This document shows, piece after piece, positions 25,814 to 38,115 of a DNA stretch of 64,000 nt. A program made the translations under genes and the position numbers. Origin of the DNA: Betaproteobacteria bacterium (GTDB lineage Bacteria; Pseudomonadota; Gammaproteobacteria; Burkholderiales; Rhodocyclaceae); NCBI GenBank assembly GCA_016234745.1, contig JACRAR010000074.1:310001-374000 (forward strand), in the 5' to 3' direction. The notes under the pieces are model-generated. The model was not told where the DNA came from. It was given only the letters and a program-made list of their open reading frames with translations, and ran no database searches. Position 1 is the first letter of the stretch; every line of letters begins with the position of its first letter.

Positions 25814-26677
25814 ATGCGACTGATTCTGATCAGCGGTCTGTCCGGCTCCGGCAAGAGCATCGCCCTCAATGTTCTCGAGGACGCCGGCTATTACTGCGTT
25901 GACAATCTTCCGGCGGCGCTCCTGCGCCAGCTGGTTGCGCAGTTGCGCGACGAGGGTTATGCGCGCGCCGCGGTCGCCGTGGATATGCGCGGCGGCGCCA
26001 GCATTGCCGGCTTGCCCGCGCAGTTGCGCGATCTGCAAAAGCAGGGAATCGATTCGCGCTTCATTTTTCTCGATGCCCGCGACGATGTGCTCATTCAGCG
26101 CTTTTCCGAAACGCGCCGACGCCATCCACTTGCCGACCAGGCGCCCACCCTGGCGGAATCGATCGTGCGCGAGCGCGAGGGACTGGAGACCATTGCCGGG
26201 CTTGGCCACCATATCGACACCAGCAACTTGCGGCCCAACGCGTTGCGTGCCTTCGTCAGGGATTTCGTCGCGGCCCACAGCCAGGCGACCGGTGCGGCGC
26301 TGATCCTGCTGTTCGAATCGTTCGGCTACAAGCACGGCCTGCCGCTCGATGCCGATCTCGTCTTCGACGTGCGCTGCCTGCCCAATCCGCACTATGACCC
26401 GCTGCTGCGCCCGCTCACCGGCCGCGACACGGAGGTCAGGGAATTTCTCGTGGCGCAGCCGGAAGTGACGCACATGCTGGAGGACATTCGTCGCTTCGTC
26501 GCCGGCTGGCTTCCTGCATACATCCGGGATTCGCGCGCCTATCTCAGCGTCGCCATCGGCTGCACCGGCGGTCAGCATCGCTCGGTGTATCTGGTGGAAT
26601 GCCTGGCGCAGCACTTCCGGGAACTTGCGCCTACCCCGGTGCAGGTGCTGGTGCGTCACCGGGCATTGCCTGCCTGA
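25814..26677 (+). CDS. rapZ: RNase adapter protein RapZ
   Basis: A 287-residue RapZ/YvcJ protein. The N-terminal P-loop is GLSGSGKS (residues 6-13), followed by VLEDAGYYCVDNLPAALL. The C-terminal RNA-binding region has FGYKHGLPLDADLVFDVRCLPNP and SVAIGCTGGQHRSVYLVE. In enterobacteria it presents sRNA GlmZ to RNase E and senses glucosamine-6-phosphate; no sRNA is evident here. ATG 25814 is chosen because the preceding 12 in-frame codons are atypical. Its 3' end overlaps mutY, convergently, by 47 bp. Confidence 0.93.
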   Translation: MRLILISGLSGSGKSIALNVLEDAGYYCVDNLPAALLRQLVAQLRDEGYARAAVAVDMRGGASIAGLPAQLRDLQKQGIDSRFIFLDARDDVLIQRFSETRRRHPLADQAPTLAESIVREREGLETIAGLGHHIDTSNLRPNALRAFVRDFVAAHSQATGAALILLFESFGYKHGLPLDADLVFDVRCLPNPHYDPLLRPLTGRDTEVREFLVAQPEVTHMLEDIRRFVAGWLPAYIRDSRAYLSVAIGCTGGQHRSVYLVECLAQHFRELAPTPVQVLVRHRALPA

Positions 26678-27731
26678 AAAACTCCCCGAGAATCTTTCTT
26701 ACCGGCGTCGGCAATGCTGCGGTGTCGATATCACCGCGCTTGACCCAGCAATATCCGGCCGGATCGGCGACGCCTGGCAGCATTCTCGCAACGCCCGACA
26801 GAGGCAACAGGGTCAGTTGAAAATGGGTGAAGTTGTGCCGCAACGAAGGCAACGCAGCAAAGCCGGTAACCGTGCAACCCAGCGTTTTCAATATATATTC
26901 TGTTGGATCTGAGGTTCCATCGACTTCCGGCAGGCTCAGCAAGCCGCCCCAGATTCCGCTCGGCGGCCGTCTTTCGAGCAACACGCAGTCGCCATCCCAC
27001 AACACCAGCACACGCGTCTCGCGTTTCGGCAATACCTTGCGCGGACGGGGCGCCGGCAATTCGTCGATGCATCCGGTGTTCCGTGCAATGCAGAGATCAG
27101 CCACAGGACAGCTGGCTGCGGCCGCCAGGCAAGCCGGTTCCCTGCGCGTGCAGACCGTGGCGCCCAAGTCCATCTGCGCCTGGATGTAGGTTGCCACATT
27201 GCTTCTGGGCAACAGCGATTCGGCCAAGCGCCAGAGGCGTTTCTCGGTGGCCGCCGCACCCGGGAATTCCTTAATGCCATGCGTGCGGCAGAGCACGCGC
27301 TTGACATTGCCGTCGAGAATCGCGGCACGTGCGCCAAAGCAGAATACTGCGATGGCATTCGCGGTGGAACGGCCGATGCCGGGCAGTTCCGCCAGGGCAG
27401 TTGGCTGCTCGGGAAATCTGCCGCCATGCCGACTCGTGATGATTCGGGCGCATCGATGCAGATTGCGCGCCCTAGCGTAATAGCCCAACCCGCTCCAGAG
27501 CGCCATGACCTGTTCGAGCGGTGCAGCCGCCAATTCCTGCAGTGTCGGGAAGCTCCAGAGAAATCGCCGGTAATAGGGAATGACGCTGGCGACCTGGGTT
27601 TGTTGCAGCATGATCTCCGACAGCCAGACCTGATAGGGATCGGCAGTCAGCTGCCAGGGCAGGTCATGGCGACCGTGGCGCTTGTGCCAGGCGATGAGAC
27701 GTTGCGAGTATGTCTTGGTCGTATCCATCAA
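26631..27731 (-). CDS. mutY: A/G-specific adenine glycosylase MutY with altered Fe-S spacing
   Basis: A 366-residue MutY, removing adenine mispaired with 8-oxoguanine. Catalytic Glu39 (WLSEIMLQQTQV), the helix-hairpin-helix LPGIGRSTANAI and Asp140 (ILDGNVKRVL) are intact, and a NUDIX-like C-terminal domain follows. The four cluster Cys are 194, 201, 208 and 214, giving C-x6-C-x6-C-x5-C; the canonical spacing is C-x6-C-x2-C-x5-C, so there are four extra residues (a short Ala-rich stretch) between the second and third. The 3' end runs 47 bp into the convergent rapZ gene. Confidence 0.92.
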   Translation of the reverse strand: MMDTTKTYSQRLIAWHKRHGRHDLPWQLTADPYQVWLSEIMLQQTQVASVIPYYRRFLWSFPTLQELAAAPLEQVMALWSGLGYYARARNLHRCARIITSRHGGRFPEQPTALAELPGIGRSTANAIAVFCFGARAAILDGNVKRVLCRTHGIKEFPGAAATEKRLWRLAESLLPRSNVATYIQAQMDLGATVCTRREPACLAAAASCPVADLCIARNTGCIDELPAPRPRKVLPKRETRVLVLWDGDCVLLERRPPSGIWGGLLSLPEVDGTSDPTEYILKTLGCTVTGFAALPSLRHNFTHFQLTLLPLSGVARMLPGVADPAGYCWVKRGDIDTAALPTPVRKILGEFFRQAMPGDAPAPAPG

Positions 27732-27787
27732 AGCAACGCGAGTGCATCGACAGGGGGACGTTGCAAGGCGATAATCGTGCCTCAGTT

Positions 27788-27829
27788 GGACCCGCTGGGG
27801 GACCCGTTTTTTGGACCCGCTTGGACCCG
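27788..27829 (+). repeat. Four short GGACCCG repeats in a promoter region
   Basis: GGACCCG occurs at 27788, 27800, 27813 and 27823, the last two as a perfect 10-bp tandem (TTGGACCCGC). They lie in the 121 bp between the divergent starts of mutY and the glycosyltransferase. Confidence 0.75.
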
Positions 27830-27852
27830 CCGCAACCGCGCTGGATTATACG

Positions 27853-29076
27853 ATGCGTATCCTTTTCGTTCATCAAAACTTCCCGGGACAATTCAAGTTC
27901 CTGGCGCCTGCGCTGGTCAAGCAGGGACATGAGGTAGTGGCCTTCACCATGCAGAAGCAGGCCAGCGCCGAGTGGAACGGCATCCGCCTGGTCGCCTACC
28001 AGCCGTCGCGCGGCACCAGCCCGACGGTGCATCCCTGGGTCTCCGATCTCGAGACCAAGGTGATCCGTGCCGAACTGGCTTTTCGCGCCGCCTTGCAGCT
28101 CAGGCAGCAGGGTTTTCTTCCCGACGTCATCGTCGCCCATCCTGGCTGGGGCGAAAGCCTGTTCCTCAAGGAAGTCTGGCCGCAGGCGCGACTGGGAATC
28201 TATTGTGAATTTTTCTATCGCCCGGTCGGCGCCGATGTCGGCTTCGATCCGGAATTCAAGCCGGAAGATGCGGGCGATGTGTGCCGCCTGCGCCTGAAGA
28301 ACGTCAATAACCTGATGCACTTCGAGGTTGCGGACGCCGGGATTTCACCGACTCACTGGCAGGCCTCGACTTTCCCCGAACCATTCCGGTCGAAAATCAC
28401 CGTCGTGCATGACGGCATCGATACGCTTGCCCTGGCCCCCAATCCCTCGGTGAATCTGACCCTGAACGGTGCACTGACATTGAGCCGCAAGGACGAGATC
28501 ATCACTTTCGTCAATCGCAACCTTGAACCGTATCGCGGTTATCACGTGTTCATGCGCTCACTGCCGGAAATCCTGAAGCGGCGCCCCAAGGCCAGGGTTT
28601 TGATCGTTGGCGCCGATGATGTGAGTTACGGCGCGCGCCCCCCTGAAGGGCAAAAGTGGAAGGATATTTTCCTCAACGAGGTCAAGGACAGGCTGGATCT
28701 TTCGCGCGTGCATTTTCTCGGCCACATCCCGTATCAGCACTTCATCCCGTTGCTGCAGCTCTCCACCCTGCATGTCTATCTGACTTATCCCTTCGTGCTG
28801 AGCTGGAGCCTGCTCGAGGCCATGAGCATCGGCTGCGCCATCGTCGCCAGCGATACCTCGCCGTTGCGCGAAGCCATCGTCCACGACCAGACCGGCCGCC
28901 TGGTCGATTTCTTCGATCACCGGCAGCTCTCCAACACCGTTTGCGAACTGCTCGATCAGGAAGATCAGCGCGCCAGGCTGGGAAAGAACGCGCGTGAATT
29001 CGCACGGGGACATTACGATCTGCAGACGGTCTGCCTGCCCCGCCAGCTTGAGTGGGTGAATTCGCTGGCAGCTTGA
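27853..29076 (+). CDS. Glycosyltransferase, GT4-like (group 1)
   Basis: A 407-residue cytoplasmic glycosyltransferase with a GT-B fold. The N-terminal half begins MRILFVHQNFPGQFKFLAPA; the C-terminal donor-binding half contains the acidic EX7E-type region (LSWSLLEAMSIGCAIVASDTSPLREAI). It would transfer a sugar from an NDP donor to an envelope or secreted polysaccharide. ATG 27853 fits the family N-terminus; an upstream TTG would add 14 residues encoded by the GGACCCG repeat. The following DUF3108 gene begins 12 bp later. No other polysaccharide genes are close, so the acceptor is unknown. Confidence 0.87.
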   Translation: MRILFVHQNFPGQFKFLAPALVKQGHEVVAFTMQKQASAEWNGIRLVAYQPSRGTSPTVHPWVSDLETKVIRAELAFRAALQLRQQGFLPDVIVAHPGWGESLFLKEVWPQARLGIYCEFFYRPVGADVGFDPEFKPEDAGDVCRLRLKNVNNLMHFEVADAGISPTHWQASTFPEPFRSKITVVHDGIDTLALAPNPSVNLTLNGALTLSRKDEIITFVNRNLEPYRGYHVFMRSLPEILKRRPKARVLIVGADDVSYGARPPEGQKWKDIFLNEVKDRLDLSRVHFLGHIPYQHFIPLLQLSTLHVYLTYPFVLSWSLLEAMSIGCAIVASDTSPLREAIVHDQTGRLVDFFDHRQLSNTVCELLDQEDQRARLGKNAREFARGHYDLQTVCLPRQLEWVNSLAA

Positions 29077-29088
29077 GGTTGAGCGTAT

Positions 29089-30135
29089 ATGCAGGTACGG
29101 CATTACCTACGCATGTTCTGGGCGCTCGTGGCATCCCTGCTGCTGCACCTGGTCATCATCGGAGATCTGAGCCGCCTTCTGCGGTGGCAACCCTTCGTTT
29201 CGACAACTCCGGCTTCCTCACTTGATGTATTGCTGATTCCCGCAGCGGAACCGGTCAAACCGCACCTCAACCCTGCCAGAGAAAAATTCAAGCAACAATC
29301 CCGGCCTCAGCCCGCTGTAGCGAATGATCCCGCGCCGGAGACGCTTGCCCCGCCGCCAAATCCCGGAACATTCATAGTTACCGAATCGTCTGACCCGATT
29401 CCGGCGCCGAGTCCGGCCACAGATTTACCCGCCACTACCGCCGTAACGCCCGTCCAGGCAAATGACGACAAGGTTGTCCAACGTCTGCCACCCAATGGAA
29501 AACTGATTTATCGTTTCTATTGGGGCACCGCCCGCTGGCTGGCTGGCGAGGCCATCCATCAATGGCAAATCAGCAATGGCTATTACAGTTTGACGAGTAC
29601 GGTCAGAACGACCGGAATATTCCAGTGGCTGCGTCCGATCAAGCTGGAAGAAGTCTCCAAGGGAAGAATCAATGGAGCTCTGTTGCTGCCGCTGCAATTT
29701 TCCACGCAACTCAACGAGTATCCCCCTGCCGTGGCCATTTTCGACTGGGATAAGGAACTCTATCGATGGTTCCGCGGCAAGGCCGTCTTCAATCAGGCTT
29801 TGCCGAAAAATTCCTACGACAAGATTTCATATCTGTACCAGCTCTACCTGGCGCCAAGGAAAGAAAACTATTTTTCAGCCGAGATCACTACGGGACGGCG
29901 GCTGGAACATTACGACATTCTCAATCTGGGGCTGGAGGAAGTCGACATTGACGGTGACATTCATCAATCCATCCACCTGCAAAGAGCGACAACCTCCCCC
30001 GACATGGAAAAAATCGACATCTGGCTTGCAGTGAACCTCGATCACCTGCCGCTGAAAATGACCTACGCCAATCAGGCCGGAGATCATTTTGAGCAACTGA
30101 TCTCGGGTGCCTCATTGCCGGCACGGCAACCCTGA
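29089..30135 (+). CDS. DUF3108 domain protein, membrane anchored
   Basis: A 348-residue protein with one N-terminal transmembrane anchor (residues 10-27), then a Pro-rich linker to about 130, then a DUF3108 domain (PNGKLIYRFYWGTARWLAGE, TTGIFQWLRPIKLEEVSKGR, YDILNLGLEEVDIDG, IDIWLAVNLDHLPLKMTY). The domain is a periplasmic beta-rich module of unknown function; the layout (short cytoplasmic start, one helix, Pro-rich spacer) is reminiscent of TonB-type proteins. It follows the glycosyltransferase by 12 bp and is probably co-transcribed. Confidence 0.85.
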   Translation: MQVRHYLRMFWALVASLLLHLVIIGDLSRLLRWQPFVSTTPASSLDVLLIPAAEPVKPHLNPAREKFKQQSRPQPAVANDPAPETLAPPPNPGTFIVTESSDPIPAPSPATDLPATTAVTPVQANDDKVVQRLPPNGKLIYRFYWGTARWLAGEAIHQWQISNGYYSLTSTVRTTGIFQWLRPIKLEEVSKGRINGALLLPLQFSTQLNEYPPAVAIFDWDKELYRWFRGKAVFNQALPKNSYDKISYLYQLYLAPRKENYFSAEITTGRRLEHYDILNLGLEEVDIDGDIHQSIHLQRATTSPDMEKIDIWLAVNLDHLPLKMTYANQAGDHFEQLISGASLPARQP

Positions 30136-30196
30136 GAAATCAAGAGACGTTACGTCAATTTTGCCCCAAATAAATAGCCAAACCTACCCTGTTTAG

Positions 30197-30210
30197 CCGA
30201 TAATTATCGG
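30197..30210. promoter_or_regulatory. 14-bp perfect palindrome upstream of tkt
   Basis: CCGATAATTATCGG at 30197-30210 is a perfect palindrome in the 137-bp gap before tkt. It is the best candidate operator for the glycolytic cluster. No factor can be assigned. It might alternatively be part of a weak terminator for the upstream gene, but no T-run follows. Confidence 0.5.
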
Positions 30211-30272
30211 TTCTCGCTAGGCCTGCAGGGCCTTGGAACAGAAAACCTCCCTCAAACTTCAAGATTTTCAAA

Positions 30273-32267
30273 ATGCCGCCACCCGTATTCAATCCCCTCA
30301 CCGGCGCCATCCGCGCTCTGGCCATGGACGCCGTGCAACAGGCCAATTCCGGTCATCCGGGCGCCCCGATGGGCATGGCCGAAATAGCCGAAGTGTTATG
30401 GAATCACCATCTGCGCCACAATCCGGGCAATCCCGGCTGGGCCGACCGCGACCGCTTCGTGCTGTCCAACGGCCATGGCTCAATGCTGCTTTATGCGTTG
30501 TTGCACCTGACCGGCTATGCCTTGTCCATAGAAGATCTCAAACAATTCCGCCAGTTGCACAGCAAGACACCGGGGCATCCCGAGTTTGGCTACGCGCCGG
30601 GCGTCGAAACCACCACGGGACCGCTCGGGCAGGGCATCGGCAATGCCGTCGGCATGGCCATGGCAGCAAAACTTCTTGCTCATGAATTCAACCGCCCGGG
30701 GCATGAGATCGTCGACCACTACACCTACTGCTTCCTCGGCGACGGTTGCCTGATGGAAGGCATTTCCCACGAGGTCTGTGCATTGGCGGGCACCTGGGGC
30801 CTGTCCAGACTGGTCGCTTTCTGGGATGACAACGGGATTTCCATCGACGGACATGTCGAGGGGTGGTTCACCGACGATACGCCAAAGCGATTCGAAGCTT
30901 ACGGCTGGCAGGTCATTCCCAATGTCGACGGTCACGATCCGGTGGCAATCAATGCCGCAATCGAAAAAGCCAAGGCATCGACGGACCGGCCCACCTTGAT
31001 CTGCTGCAAGACGGTGATCGGTCTGGGCGCACCGAACAAGCAGGGCAGCCATGATGTACATGGCGCGCCGCTGGGTGCTGCCGAGATTGCCGCTGCCCGG
31101 GTTCAGATCGGCTGGAACCATGCCCCCTTCGAGATTCCCCAGGAGGTCTATGCGGCCTGGGATGCCAAGAAAAAAGGTGCGGCCTGGGAAAGCACCTGGC
31201 AACAGAAATTCGAGCGTTATGCCAAGGATCATCCGCAACTTGCGGCAGAGTTCAAGCGCCGCATGGCCAATGAGTTGCCGGCCAACTGGGCGGAGCATGC
31301 GCGCCAGGCCATTGACGCCGTGAATGCCAAGGCCGAGACCGTTGCCACACGCAAGGCCTCGCAAATCGCCATCAACGCGCTGGCCCCGCTGCTGCCTGAG
31401 TTTGTCGGCGGTTCGGCGGACCTGACCGGCTCCAACCTGACCAACTGGAGCGGCTGCAAGAATGTCAGCGGCAAAGCACCGGGCAACTATATCTCTTACG
31501 GCGTACGCGAATTCGGCATGGCCGCGATCATGAACGGCATGGCCCTGCATGGCGGCTTGTTGCCCTTCGGCGGCACCTTCCTGATGTTCTCGGAATATGC
31601 CCGCAATGCTCTGCGCATGGCGGCGCTGATGAAGCAGCGCGTAATTCACGTGTTTACGCACGACTCGATCGGCCTGGGCGAGGATGGACCGACCCACCAG
31701 CCGGTGGAGCAGACCGCCACTTTGCGCATGATTCCCAACATGGATGTCTGGCGCCCCTGCGACACGGTGGAGACCATGGTGGCATGGACCGAGGCTGTAG
31801 CCAGACTCAATGGCCCAACCTGCCTGGCCCTGTCACGCCAGAACCTGCCTTTTGTCCAACGCGAGCCAGCCGTTGTTGCCAGCATTGCCCGTGGCGCCTA
31901 TATCCTGTCTGAAGCCAAGGGCACTGCACGGGCAGTGATCATTGCCACCGGCTCGGAAGTCGACCTGGCGCTCAAGGCCCAGGCCAAGCTGGCCGAGGAA
32001 GGCATTCCCGTGCGCGTCGTGTCGATGCTGTCCACCAATGTTTTCGACCGCCAGCCGCAGGACTACCGGGACAGCGTGTTGCCCAGGGGCATCGTCCGGA
32101 TTGCCGTCGAGGCCGGCGTCAGCGCCGGCTGGTACCGGTACGTTGGCCTTGAGGGCGCCGTCATCGGTCTCGACCGCTTCGGCGAGTCGGCCCCGGCCGG
32201 CCAGTTGTTCAAGGAATTCGGCTTCACGGTGGAGCATGTGATCGCCACCGTGAAATCGGTAATGTAA
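30273..32267 (+). CDS. tkt: Transketolase
   Basis: A 664-residue thiamine-diphosphate enzyme moving two-carbon ketol units in the pentose phosphate and Calvin pathways. Motifs: [38 protein letters not shown], the ThDP motif [12 protein letters not shown], and C-terminal [19 protein letters not shown]. Length equals the family norm. First gene of the block tkt-gap-pgk-pyk-fba, which suggests joint control of central carbon flux; a palindrome lies about 63 bp upstream. Confidence 0.96.
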   Translation: MPPPVFNPLTGAIRALAMDAVQQANSGHPGAPMGMAEIAEVLWNHHLRHNPGNPGWADRDRFVLSNGHGSMLLYALLHLTGYALSIEDLKQFRQLHSKTPGHPEFGYAPGVETTTGPLGQGIGNAVGMAMAAKLLAHEFNRPGHEIVDHYTYCFLGDGCLMEGISHEVCALAGTWGLSRLVAFWDDNGISIDGHVEGWFTDDTPKRFEAYGWQVIPNVDGHDPVAINAAIEKAKASTDRPTLICCKTVIGLGAPNKQGSHDVHGAPLGAAEIAAARVQIGWNHAPFEIPQEVYAAWDAKKKGAAWESTWQQKFERYAKDHPQLAAEFKRRMANELPANWAEHARQAIDAVNAKAETVATRKASQIAINALAPLLPEFVGGSADLTGSNLTNWSGCKNVSGKAPGNYISYGVREFGMAAIMNGMALHGGLLPFGGTFLMFSEYARNALRMAALMKQRVIHVFTHDSIGLGEDGPTHQPVEQTATLRMIPNMDVWRPCDTVETMVAWTEAVARLNGPTCLALSRQNLPFVQREPAVVASIARGAYILSEAKGTARAVIIATGSEVDLALKAQAKLAEEGIPVRVVSMLSTNVFDRQPQDYRDSVLPRGIVRIAVEAGVSAGWYRYVGLEGAVIGLDRFGESAPAGQLFKEFGFTVEHVIATVKSVM

Positions 32268-33284
<1,017 letters not shown>

Positions 33285-33339
33285 GAGCCAAATGAGCACC
33301 AAATGAGGAGCGCCGAGTAATTTTTTGACAGGTGTCGCG

Positions 33340-34506
33340 ATGCAATTCAAACGTCTGATCGATCAGAACCTCCAGGGCAAGCGCGTGTTCATCCGCGCCG
33401 ACCTGAATGTGCCACAGGACGATGCCGGCAATATCACCGAGGACACGCGCATCCGCGCTTCCGTGCCAGCCATTGAGTTCGCCCTCAAGGCAGGCGCGGC
33501 GGTGATGGTCACCTCGCATCTGGGGCGTCCCACCGAAGGCGAGTTCAAACCCGAGGATACACTGGCGCCGGTGGCCAAGCGCCTGTCCGAGCTGCTTGGT
33601 CGCGAAGTGAAGCTGGTCGCGGATTGGGTCGGCGGTGTGACAGTGGCACCGGGCGAGGTCGTCTTGCTGGAAAACTGCCGCATCAACAAAGGCGAGAAAA
33701 AGAACAACGACGAGTTGGCGCAGAAGATGGCCAAGCTCTGCGATGTCTATGCCAACGACGCCTTCGGTACGGCGCATCGCGCCGAAGCCACCACCCACGG
33801 CATCGCCAAGTACGCGCCGATCGCCTGTGCCGGTCCGTTGCTCGCCGCGGAACTCGACGCGCTGGGCAAGGCCCTGCACAACCCGGCGCGGCCCATGCTG
33901 GCCGTGGTCGCCGGCGCGAAAGTCTCCACCAAGCTGACCATCCTCGAAGCACTGGCGGACAAGGTCGACCAGCTCATCGTCGGCGGCGGCATCGCCAACA
34001 CTTTTCTGCTCGCCCGCGGCTACAAGATCGGCAAGTCGCTGGCCGAGCGCGATCTCGTCGATGCGGCGAAGAAGGTGATGGCCAAGACCAACGTACCCCT
34101 GCCCACCGACGTGGTCTGCGCCAAGGAATTTTCCGCCACGGCGAAGGCCACGGTGATGCGCGTCAAGGACCTCGACGACGACGACATGATCCTCGACATC
34201 GGACCGGAATCGGCCTACGCCCTGGGTGCCGTCGCTCGCGCCGCCGGCACCATCGTCTGGAACGGCCCGGTCGGCGTGTTCGAATTTCCTGCCTTCAGCA
34301 ACGGCACCGAAACCCTGGCGCGCGCCATCGCCGCCTCCAAGGGGTTTTCCATTGCCGGCGGCGGCGACACCCTGGCGGCCATCGCCAAGTACGGCATTGC
34401 CAAGGATGTCAGTTACATCTCCACCGGCGGTGGCGCCTTCCTCGAATTTCTCGAAGGCAAGACTTTGCCCGCCGTCGAGATTCTCGAACAACGAGCCAAC
34501 AGCTAG
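33340..34506 (+). CDS. pgk: Phosphoglycerate kinase
   Basis: A 388-residue PGK. Segments: [62 protein letters not shown], the ATP-binding [17 protein letters not shown] and C-terminal [23 protein letters not shown] 33340 fits the family start; five extra codons lead back to a TTG. The ribosome-binding site is weak, and 55 bp separate it from gap. Confidence 0.96.
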   Translation: MQFKRLIDQNLQGKRVFIRADLNVPQDDAGNITEDTRIRASVPAIEFALKAGAAVMVTSHLGRPTEGEFKPEDTLAPVAKRLSELLGREVKLVADWVGGVTVAPGEVVLLENCRINKGEKKNNDELAQKMAKLCDVYANDAFGTAHRAEATTHGIAKYAPIACAGPLLAAELDALGKALHNPARPMLAVVAGAKVSTKLTILEALADKVDQLIVGGGIANTFLLARGYKIGKSLAERDLVDAAKKVMAKTNVPLPTDVVCAKEFSATAKATVMRVKDLDDDDMILDIGPESAYALGAVARAAGTIVWNGPVGVFEFPAFSNGTETLARAIAASKGFSIAGGGDTLAAIAKYGIAKDVSYISTGGGAFLEFLEGKTLPAVEILEQRANS

Positions 34507-34515
34507 GCGAACCAT

Positions 34516-35985
<1,470 letters not shown>

Positions 35986-36010
35986 GTTCCGGAAAACCCA
36001 AACTTACGAA

Positions 36011-36083
36011 CAAGGGGAGAACCCCCCTTGTTTATCCCCCAGAGAGGAACAATGGGGCAAGCCCCCTTGTAAATCCCCCTTAA
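36011..36083 (+). repeat. C-rich direct repeats and hairpin between pyk and fba
   Basis: The 128-bp gap holds two copies of CCCCCTTGTnnATCCCCC at 36023-36040 and 36062-36079. The first is preceded by CAAGGGG, so CAAGGGG-agaacc-CCCCTTG forms a 7-bp stem at 36011-36030. It may attenuate or stabilise the transcript before fba. Confidence 0.65.
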
Positions 36084-36113
36084 ACCAACTACTCATTCAC
36101 TCAGGAGACTCTT

Positions 36114-37178
36114 ATGCCTCTCGTTTCCATGCGCCAACTGCTCGACCACGCTGCCGAAAACGGCTACGGCTTGCCGGCCTTTAACGTGAACAACCTGGAG
36201 CAGATCCAGGCCGTCATGGAGGCTGCGGCGGAGACCAACAGCCCGGTGATCATCCAGGGCTCTGCCGGCGCCCGCAAATATGCCGGCGAACCGTATCTGC
36301 GCCACCTGATCGAGGCTGCCATCGAGACCCATCCCGACATTCCCATCGTCATGCACCAGGACCACGGCGCCAGCCCGTCGATCTGCATCCAGTCGATGCG
36401 TTCGGGTTTCTCCAGCGTGATGATGGACGGCTCGCTGCAGGAAGATGCCAAGACGCCCTCTTCATTCGAATACAACGTCAAGGTCAGCAGGCACGTGGTG
36501 GACATCGCCCACGCCATCGGCGTGTCGGTGGAAGGCGAACTGGGCTGCCTCGGCTCGCTGGAAACCGGCATGGGCGAAAAGGAAGACGGTCACGGCGCGG
36601 AAGGCGCGTTGTCGCAGGACCAGTTGCTCACCGATCCCACCGAAGCCGCCGAGTTCGTCAAGGCCACCGGTGTCGATGCGCTGGCCATCGCCATCGGCAC
36701 TTCGCACGGCGCCTACAAGTTCACCCGGCCGCCGACCGGGGCGGTGCTGCGCATCGACCGCATCAAGGAAATTCATGCGCGCATCCCCAACACCCATCTG
36801 GTGATGCACGGCTCCTCCTCGGTTCCTCAGGATTGGCTCAAGATCATCAACCAGTTCGGCGGCACCATGGGCGAAACCTATGGCGTGCCGGTCGCGGAAA
36901 TCGTCGAGGGCATCAAGCACGGCGTACGCAAGGTCAACATCGACACCGATCTGCGCATGGCTTCGACCGGCGCGATACGCAAGTACATGGCGGAAAACTC
37001 GAAAGATTTCGACCCGCGCAAATATCTTGCCGTAGCACGTACCGCCATGAAGGGGATTTGCAAGGCGCGCTATGAAGCATTCGGCTGTGCCGGCATGGCC
37101 GGCAAAATCAAGCCGGTCAGCCTGGAGAAGATGGCCGAACGCTACAAGAAAGGCGAACTGAACCAGATCGTGAAGTAA
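36114..37178 (+). CDS. fba: Fructose-bisphosphate aldolase, class II
   Basis: A 354-residue zinc-dependent aldolase of the long CbbA-like subtype. Visible: [20 protein letters not shown], the zinc-site [53 protein letters not shown] and [18 protein letters not shown] strong AGGAGA site precedes the ATG. It completes the glycolytic set after pyk. Confidence 0.96.
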   Translation: MPLVSMRQLLDHAAENGYGLPAFNVNNLEQIQAVMEAAAETNSPVIIQGSAGARKYAGEPYLRHLIEAAIETHPDIPIVMHQDHGASPSICIQSMRSGFSSVMMDGSLQEDAKTPSSFEYNVKVSRHVVDIAHAIGVSVEGELGCLGSLETGMGEKEDGHGAEGALSQDQLLTDPTEAAEFVKATGVDALAIAIGTSHGAYKFTRPPTGAVLRIDRIKEIHARIPNTHLVMHGSSSVPQDWLKIINQFGGTMGETYGVPVAEIVEGIKHGVRKVNIDTDLRMASTGAIRKYMAENSKDFDPRKYLAVARTAMKGICKARYEAFGCAGMAGKIKPVSLEKMAERYKKGELNQIVK

Positions 37179-37204
37179 TCAACACCCAGTCGACAAGGCC
37201 TATC

Positions 37205-38098
37205 ATGAGTCAAGCTCCTCTTTTTGAATCGAACATCACCAGCCTGCAAATGCTTGGTCGCGGCAAGGTTCGCGATATTTACGCGGTCGACGCCGACCAT
37301 CTGCTGATTGTCACCAGCGACCGTTTGTCGGCTTTCGACGTGATCATGCCCGACCCGATCCCGGGCAAGGGCGAAGTGCTCACCGCAGTAGCCAATTTCT
37401 GGTTCGGCAAGCTGGCCCACATCATTCCCAACCAATTGACCGGCATCGATCCGGAAGCCGTGGTCAAAGGCGAAGCGGAATGCGCCCAGGTGCGCGGGCG
37501 GAGCCTGGTGGTGAAACGCCTCAAGCCGCTGCCGATCGAAGCCGTGGCGCGCGGCTACCTGATCGGTTCGGGCTGGAAGGATTACCAGACCAACGGAGCA
37601 GTCTGCGGCATCCAGTTGCCTGCCGGATTACGCCAGGCCGAACAGTTGCCGCAGCCCTTGTTCACGCCGGCAACCAAGGCGGAGCAGGGGGAGCATGACG
37701 AAAACATCGACTTCGCCAGCGTCGAAAAAATGATCGGTGCGCCGCTTGCCGCTCAGGTGCGCGACACCACGCTGCGCCTTTATCGCGAAGCCGCCGGCCA
37801 TGCCCGCGTGCGCGGCATCATCATCGCCGACACCAAGTTCGAGTTCGGCCTGGATGCTGCTGGAAAACTCTACCTGATCGACGAAGTCCTGACTCCCGAT
37901 TCCTCGCGTTTCTGGCCGGCTGACCAATACAAGGTCGGCATCAGCCCGCCCAGTTTCGACAAACAGTTCGTCCGCGACTACCTGGAAACGCTGGATTGGG
38001 ACAAGAAGGCGCCTGGTCCCAAGCTGCCGCCGGACATACTCGCCAAGACTGCCGCCAAGTACCGCGAGGCTTTGACACGGCTCACCGGCCAAGCTTAA
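37205..38098 (+). CDS. purC: Phosphoribosylaminoimidazole-succinocarboxamide synthase
   Basis: A 297-residue SAICAR synthetase of purine biosynthesis. Motifs: [49 protein letters not shown]-type [18 protein letters not shown], and [10 protein letters not shown]...[14 protein letters not shown]. Follows fba by 26 bp and may be read from the same transcript. Length is normal for this longer subtype. Confidence 0.96.
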   Translation: MSQAPLFESNITSLQMLGRGKVRDIYAVDADHLLIVTSDRLSAFDVIMPDPIPGKGEVLTAVANFWFGKLAHIIPNQLTGIDPEAVVKGEAECAQVRGRSLVVKRLKPLPIEAVARGYLIGSGWKDYQTNGAVCGIQLPAGLRQAEQLPQPLFTPATKAEQGEHDENIDFASVEKMIGAPLAAQVRDTTLRLYREAAGHARVRGIIIADTKFEFGLDAAGKLYLIDEVLTPDSSRFWPADQYKVGISPPSFDKQFVRDYLETLDWDKKAPGPKLPPDILAKTAAKYREALTRLTGQA

Positions 38099-38115
38099 TT
38101 TCAAGTTGCCAGCGC

